Positions 24,070 through 25,511 of a stretch of DNA of 25,511 bases are shown here, one piece after another; position 1 is the first letter of the stretch, and each line of letters starts with the position of its first letter. Made by a program: the position numbers and the translations under genes. The stretch comes from B8-G4 sp033720735 (GTDB lineage: Bacteria; Bacteroidota; Bacteroidia; Chitinophagales; Saprospiraceae), in NCBI GenBank assembly GCA_033720735.1, contig JAWWBX010000023.1, positions 1 to 25,511 on the forward strand. The letters are read 5' to 3'. The notes below the pieces were generated by a model that saw nothing but the letters and a program-made list of their open reading frames with translations, searched no databases and was not told where the DNA came from.

Positions 24070-24101
24070 TGGTGTTCTATTTTCCTGAAATCACTGTCTG
24101 C

Positions 24102-24374
24102 TTAGTTGACAGCGTCTTTAAGTCTCGAACTGGGTTTGAACGCTACGGCCGTTCTGGCAGCAATCTTGATGGTAGCACCTGTCTGAGGATTGCGACCGGT
24201 TCTCGCCGCTCTGCGGCTTGTGGAGAACGTACCGAAACCGGGAATCGAAACGCGTTCGCCTTTCATGAGTGATCCGGTAATGGCGTCCAAGCATGCATCA
24301 AGCGCTCTTCCGGCATCTGCTTTTGACATACCCGACTGCTTGGCCATGCTCTCAATGAGATCTCCTTTGTTCAT
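24102..24374 (-). CDS. hup: HU-family nucleoid DNA-binding protein
   Basis: This 90-residue protein is a standard HU. It has MNKGDLIESMAKQSGMSKADAG for the dimerisation helices, IPGFGTFSTSRRAARTGRNPQTGATI for the DNA-embracing beta arm with the intercalating Pro in RNPQTG, and a C-terminal helix. It forms dimers that bend DNA and organise the nucleoid. The frame is open to 24425, but the start ATG at 24374 gives the exact family length, and the upstream region carries the promoter (-7 box at 24411-24418). The gene is monocistronic by its strong terminator at 24025-24069. Confidence 0.96.
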   Translation of the reverse strand: MNKGDLIESMAKQSGMSKADAGRALDACLDAITGSLMKGERVSIPGFGTFSTSRRAARTGRNPQTGATIKIAARTAVAFKPSSRLKDAVN

Positions 24375-24410
24375 TTTTCTACGTTTTAATGAGTAATTGT
24401 AAGATCGCGG

Positions 24411-24441
24411 CAAATTTATGCGCAAAACATATTAAAACCAA
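24411..24441 (-). promoter_or_regulatory. HU promoter: TAAATTTG -7 box with upstream TTG
   Basis: On the minus strand TAAATTTG (24418-24411) is an exact TAnnTTTG match. A TTG (24441-24439) sits 20 bases upstream, the expected -33 spacing in Bacteroidota. Transcription should start near 24405, leaving a leader of about 31 bases before the HU ATG. Confidence 0.75.
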
Positions 24442-24548
24442 GGTGTATACATCAAAATGCAACCGGGAAACCCTGATTTTATGCGGTTTTTGGCGAATTT
24501 TACCATTGAATCGAGACCAAGAGCCCTGTCAGCACAAATCTGTCGCTC

Positions 24549-24752
24549 ATGCGTAACCACTTCCTGAAGCACTTTGCACTCGCCGGAATCCTGGCCGCCG
24601 GCCTCATCCTGACCCCTGGTTGCAGCCGCAAATCGGGTTGCCCCGCTGAAGACGCAGGCTTTCAGACAGATAAACAGGGGAACATCAAAGTCGGCAAGAC
24701 CAAGTCCGGCCTCCTGCCACCAAAAGCGACCAAAAAGCGCAAGTCACGCTAG
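24549..24752 (+). CDS. Small putative lipoprotein, 67 residues
   Basis: From ATG 24549 the protein starts with basic MRNHFLKH, a hydrophobic core (ALAGILAAGLILTPGC) and a Cys at residue 25, a weak lipobox because Thr replaces Leu at the -3 position. The mature part SRKSGCPAEDAG then turns into a Lys-rich tail ending KATKKRKSR. Similar short lipoproteins with a GCP motif after the lipid cysteine are familiar in Bacteroidota, but I know no function. It lies divergent from HU, with 174 bases between start codons. Its stop overlaps the end of the convergent permease gene by nine bases. Confidence 0.7.
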   Translation: MRNHFLKHFALAGILAAGLILTPGCSRKSGCPAEDAGFQTDKQGNIKVGKTKSGLLPPKATKKRKSR

Positions 24753-25505
24753 CACAGTGCGCTGAAAACGCGCAGAAAGGACATCCCCGATCCGGTTGAA
24801 ACTGGCGATGATCAGAAAAATGGCCAGGCCCGGGAAAATGGCGAGCCACCACGCGCTGAAATGGGCACGCGCAGTGCTCAGCATCTTGCCCCAGGTGACT
24901 TCTTCCAACCCACTCCCGATCCCGAGGAATGACAAGCCCGACTCAAGCAAAACAGCGGTCCCCATGCCGAAGGCCATGGTGATCAGCACCGGCCCCAGGG
25001 CATTTGGTATGATATGTCGTCGAATGATCCGGGCATTGCTGATCCCGATCACCCGCGCGGCGTCCACAAACGTCTGGTCGCGCAGCTTCATCGACTCAGC
25101 CCGGACGTAGCGGATGATGGTCGGAGCACGCAGAATCGCAATCAGCAGTACCACATACGTCAGCGATGGGCGTGTCACCATGCCCAGTACGGCAAACAAG
25201 AGAAAAAAGGCAGGGATGCTCCGCAGTATCTCGATCGCGCGTAGCACCAGAAAGTCGATCGGAACCGACACCTTGCGGGTTTGTGCAAACCAGCGCCGGC
25301 GACCGACCTTCGCAACCAGCCACACCAGGCAAGCGACAATACTTGCGGCCGTCACGTAGGCCAGCAGTCGCCACCAGCTGGCCCCGTTGCTGATCTCGGC
25401 CATTCCAAACGCCAGATACAACACAATAGTGGTCACAGCAAGCGCGGACAATGCCACGACAGGCCACGGTGAACGATAGCGCCGATCGCCAAAGTATCCA
25501 CTCAT
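24744..25505 (-). CDS. ABC transporter permease, DppC/OppC-like
   Basis: The 253-residue inner-membrane protein has about six hydrophobic segments. Its EAA-type coupling motif is DAARVIGISNARIIRRHIIPNALGP (about residues 143-167), followed by LLESGLSFLGIG and VTWGKMLSTAR, both hallmarks of the C-type permease of dipeptide/oligopeptide/nickel importers. The substrate cannot be predicted. The ATG at 25503-25505 lies six bases from the window end, so the partner permease (DppB-like), ATPases and binding protein probably lie to the right. The first 60 residues contain two extra hydrophobic segments before the core; length is slightly short of the typical 280-300, so an earlier start beyond the edge is possible. 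Confidence 0.85.
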   Translation of the reverse strand: MSGYFGDRRYRSPWPVVALSALAVTTIVLYLAFGMAEISNGASWWRLLAYVTAASIVACLVWLVAKVGRRRWFAQTRKVSVPIDFLVLRAIEILRSIPAFFLLFAVLGMVTRPSLTYVVLLIAILRAPTIIRYVRAESMKLRDQTFVDAARVIGISNARIIRRHIIPNALGPVLITMAFGMGTAVLLESGLSFLGIGSGLEEVTWGKMLSTARAHFSAWWLAIFPGLAIFLIIASFNRIGDVLSARFQRTVLA

Positions 25506-25511
25506 CGCACC

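Noticed and set aside
1..25511. CRISPR arrays, insertion sequences, tRNA or rRNA genes, phage or defence genes
   Set aside because: No repeated spacers, transposase frames, cloverleaf sequences or defence-type domains were recognised; HU and RadC alone are housekeeping and not evidence of a mobile element.

Overview
The window comes from a member of the Bacteroidota, most likely a free-living heterotroph of moderately high GC. A Saprospiria-like lineage is possible but I cannot fix it. The evidence is: (i) several genes are preceded by the Bacteroidota -7 box TAnnTTTG (gyrB, tsaE, an LpxL-like gene, an ABC exporter and HU); (ii) transketolase is split into two adjacent genes; (iii) tsaE overlaps an alanine-dehydrogenase-like gene; (iv) Shine-Dalgarno sequences are mostly absent; (v) there are several small Bacteroidota-style lipoproteins. 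I see no rRNA, tRNA, CRISPR array, insertion sequence or phage genes. The region looks like ordinary chromosome, densely packed, with no gene-free stretch over 300 bases.

Layout, left to right. Positions 1-3159, all on the minus strand, form a stress and envelope block: MscS-type channel, coiled-coil lipoprotein, Dps (with its own terminator), a secreted protein with a coiled-coil tail, and a universal-stress-type protein cut by the window edge. Positions 3401-4914 (+) hold an XRE-type regulator overlapping a tocopherol-cyclase-family gene. Positions 4975-9947 (+) encode the whole reductive pyrimidine degradation pathway: dihydropyrimidinase, beta-ureidopropionase, PreT and PreA. An EamA-type transporter follows at 10020-10922.

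Positions 10919-12705 carry a DUF1080 lipoprotein (-) and an LpxL/HtrB-type acyltransferase (+), divergently arranged. Next comes a 256-base intergenic region with an orphan promoter-like box and several hairpins. Positions 12962-14624 (-) are tsaE and the Ald-like gene, and gyrB (+) lies at 14863-16809. Positions 16806-24374 (-) form a long series: HU, split transketolase, a cystathionine gamma-synthase/lyase, RadC, an ABC exporter, an unknown membrane protein and a family 2 glycosyltransferase. The last two genes are a small lipoprotein (+) and a DppC-like permease (-) that converge at the right edge.

How the genes work together. PreT/PreA reduce uracil or thymine, dihydropyrimidinase opens the ring, and beta-ureidopropionase releases beta-alanine (or beta-aminoisobutyrate), CO2 and ammonia. 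All four genes are consecutive and co-oriented. The transporter downstream may move a substrate or product, but that is inference. The most interesting leads are the XRE/tocopherol-cyclase pair with tandem hairpins in front of it, the unknown secreted coiled-coil protein in the stress block, possible leaderless promoters, the hairpin-rich orphan intergenic region, and unusual active-site positions in PreA and the Ald-like protein. I did not find a clearly new defence or mobile system.
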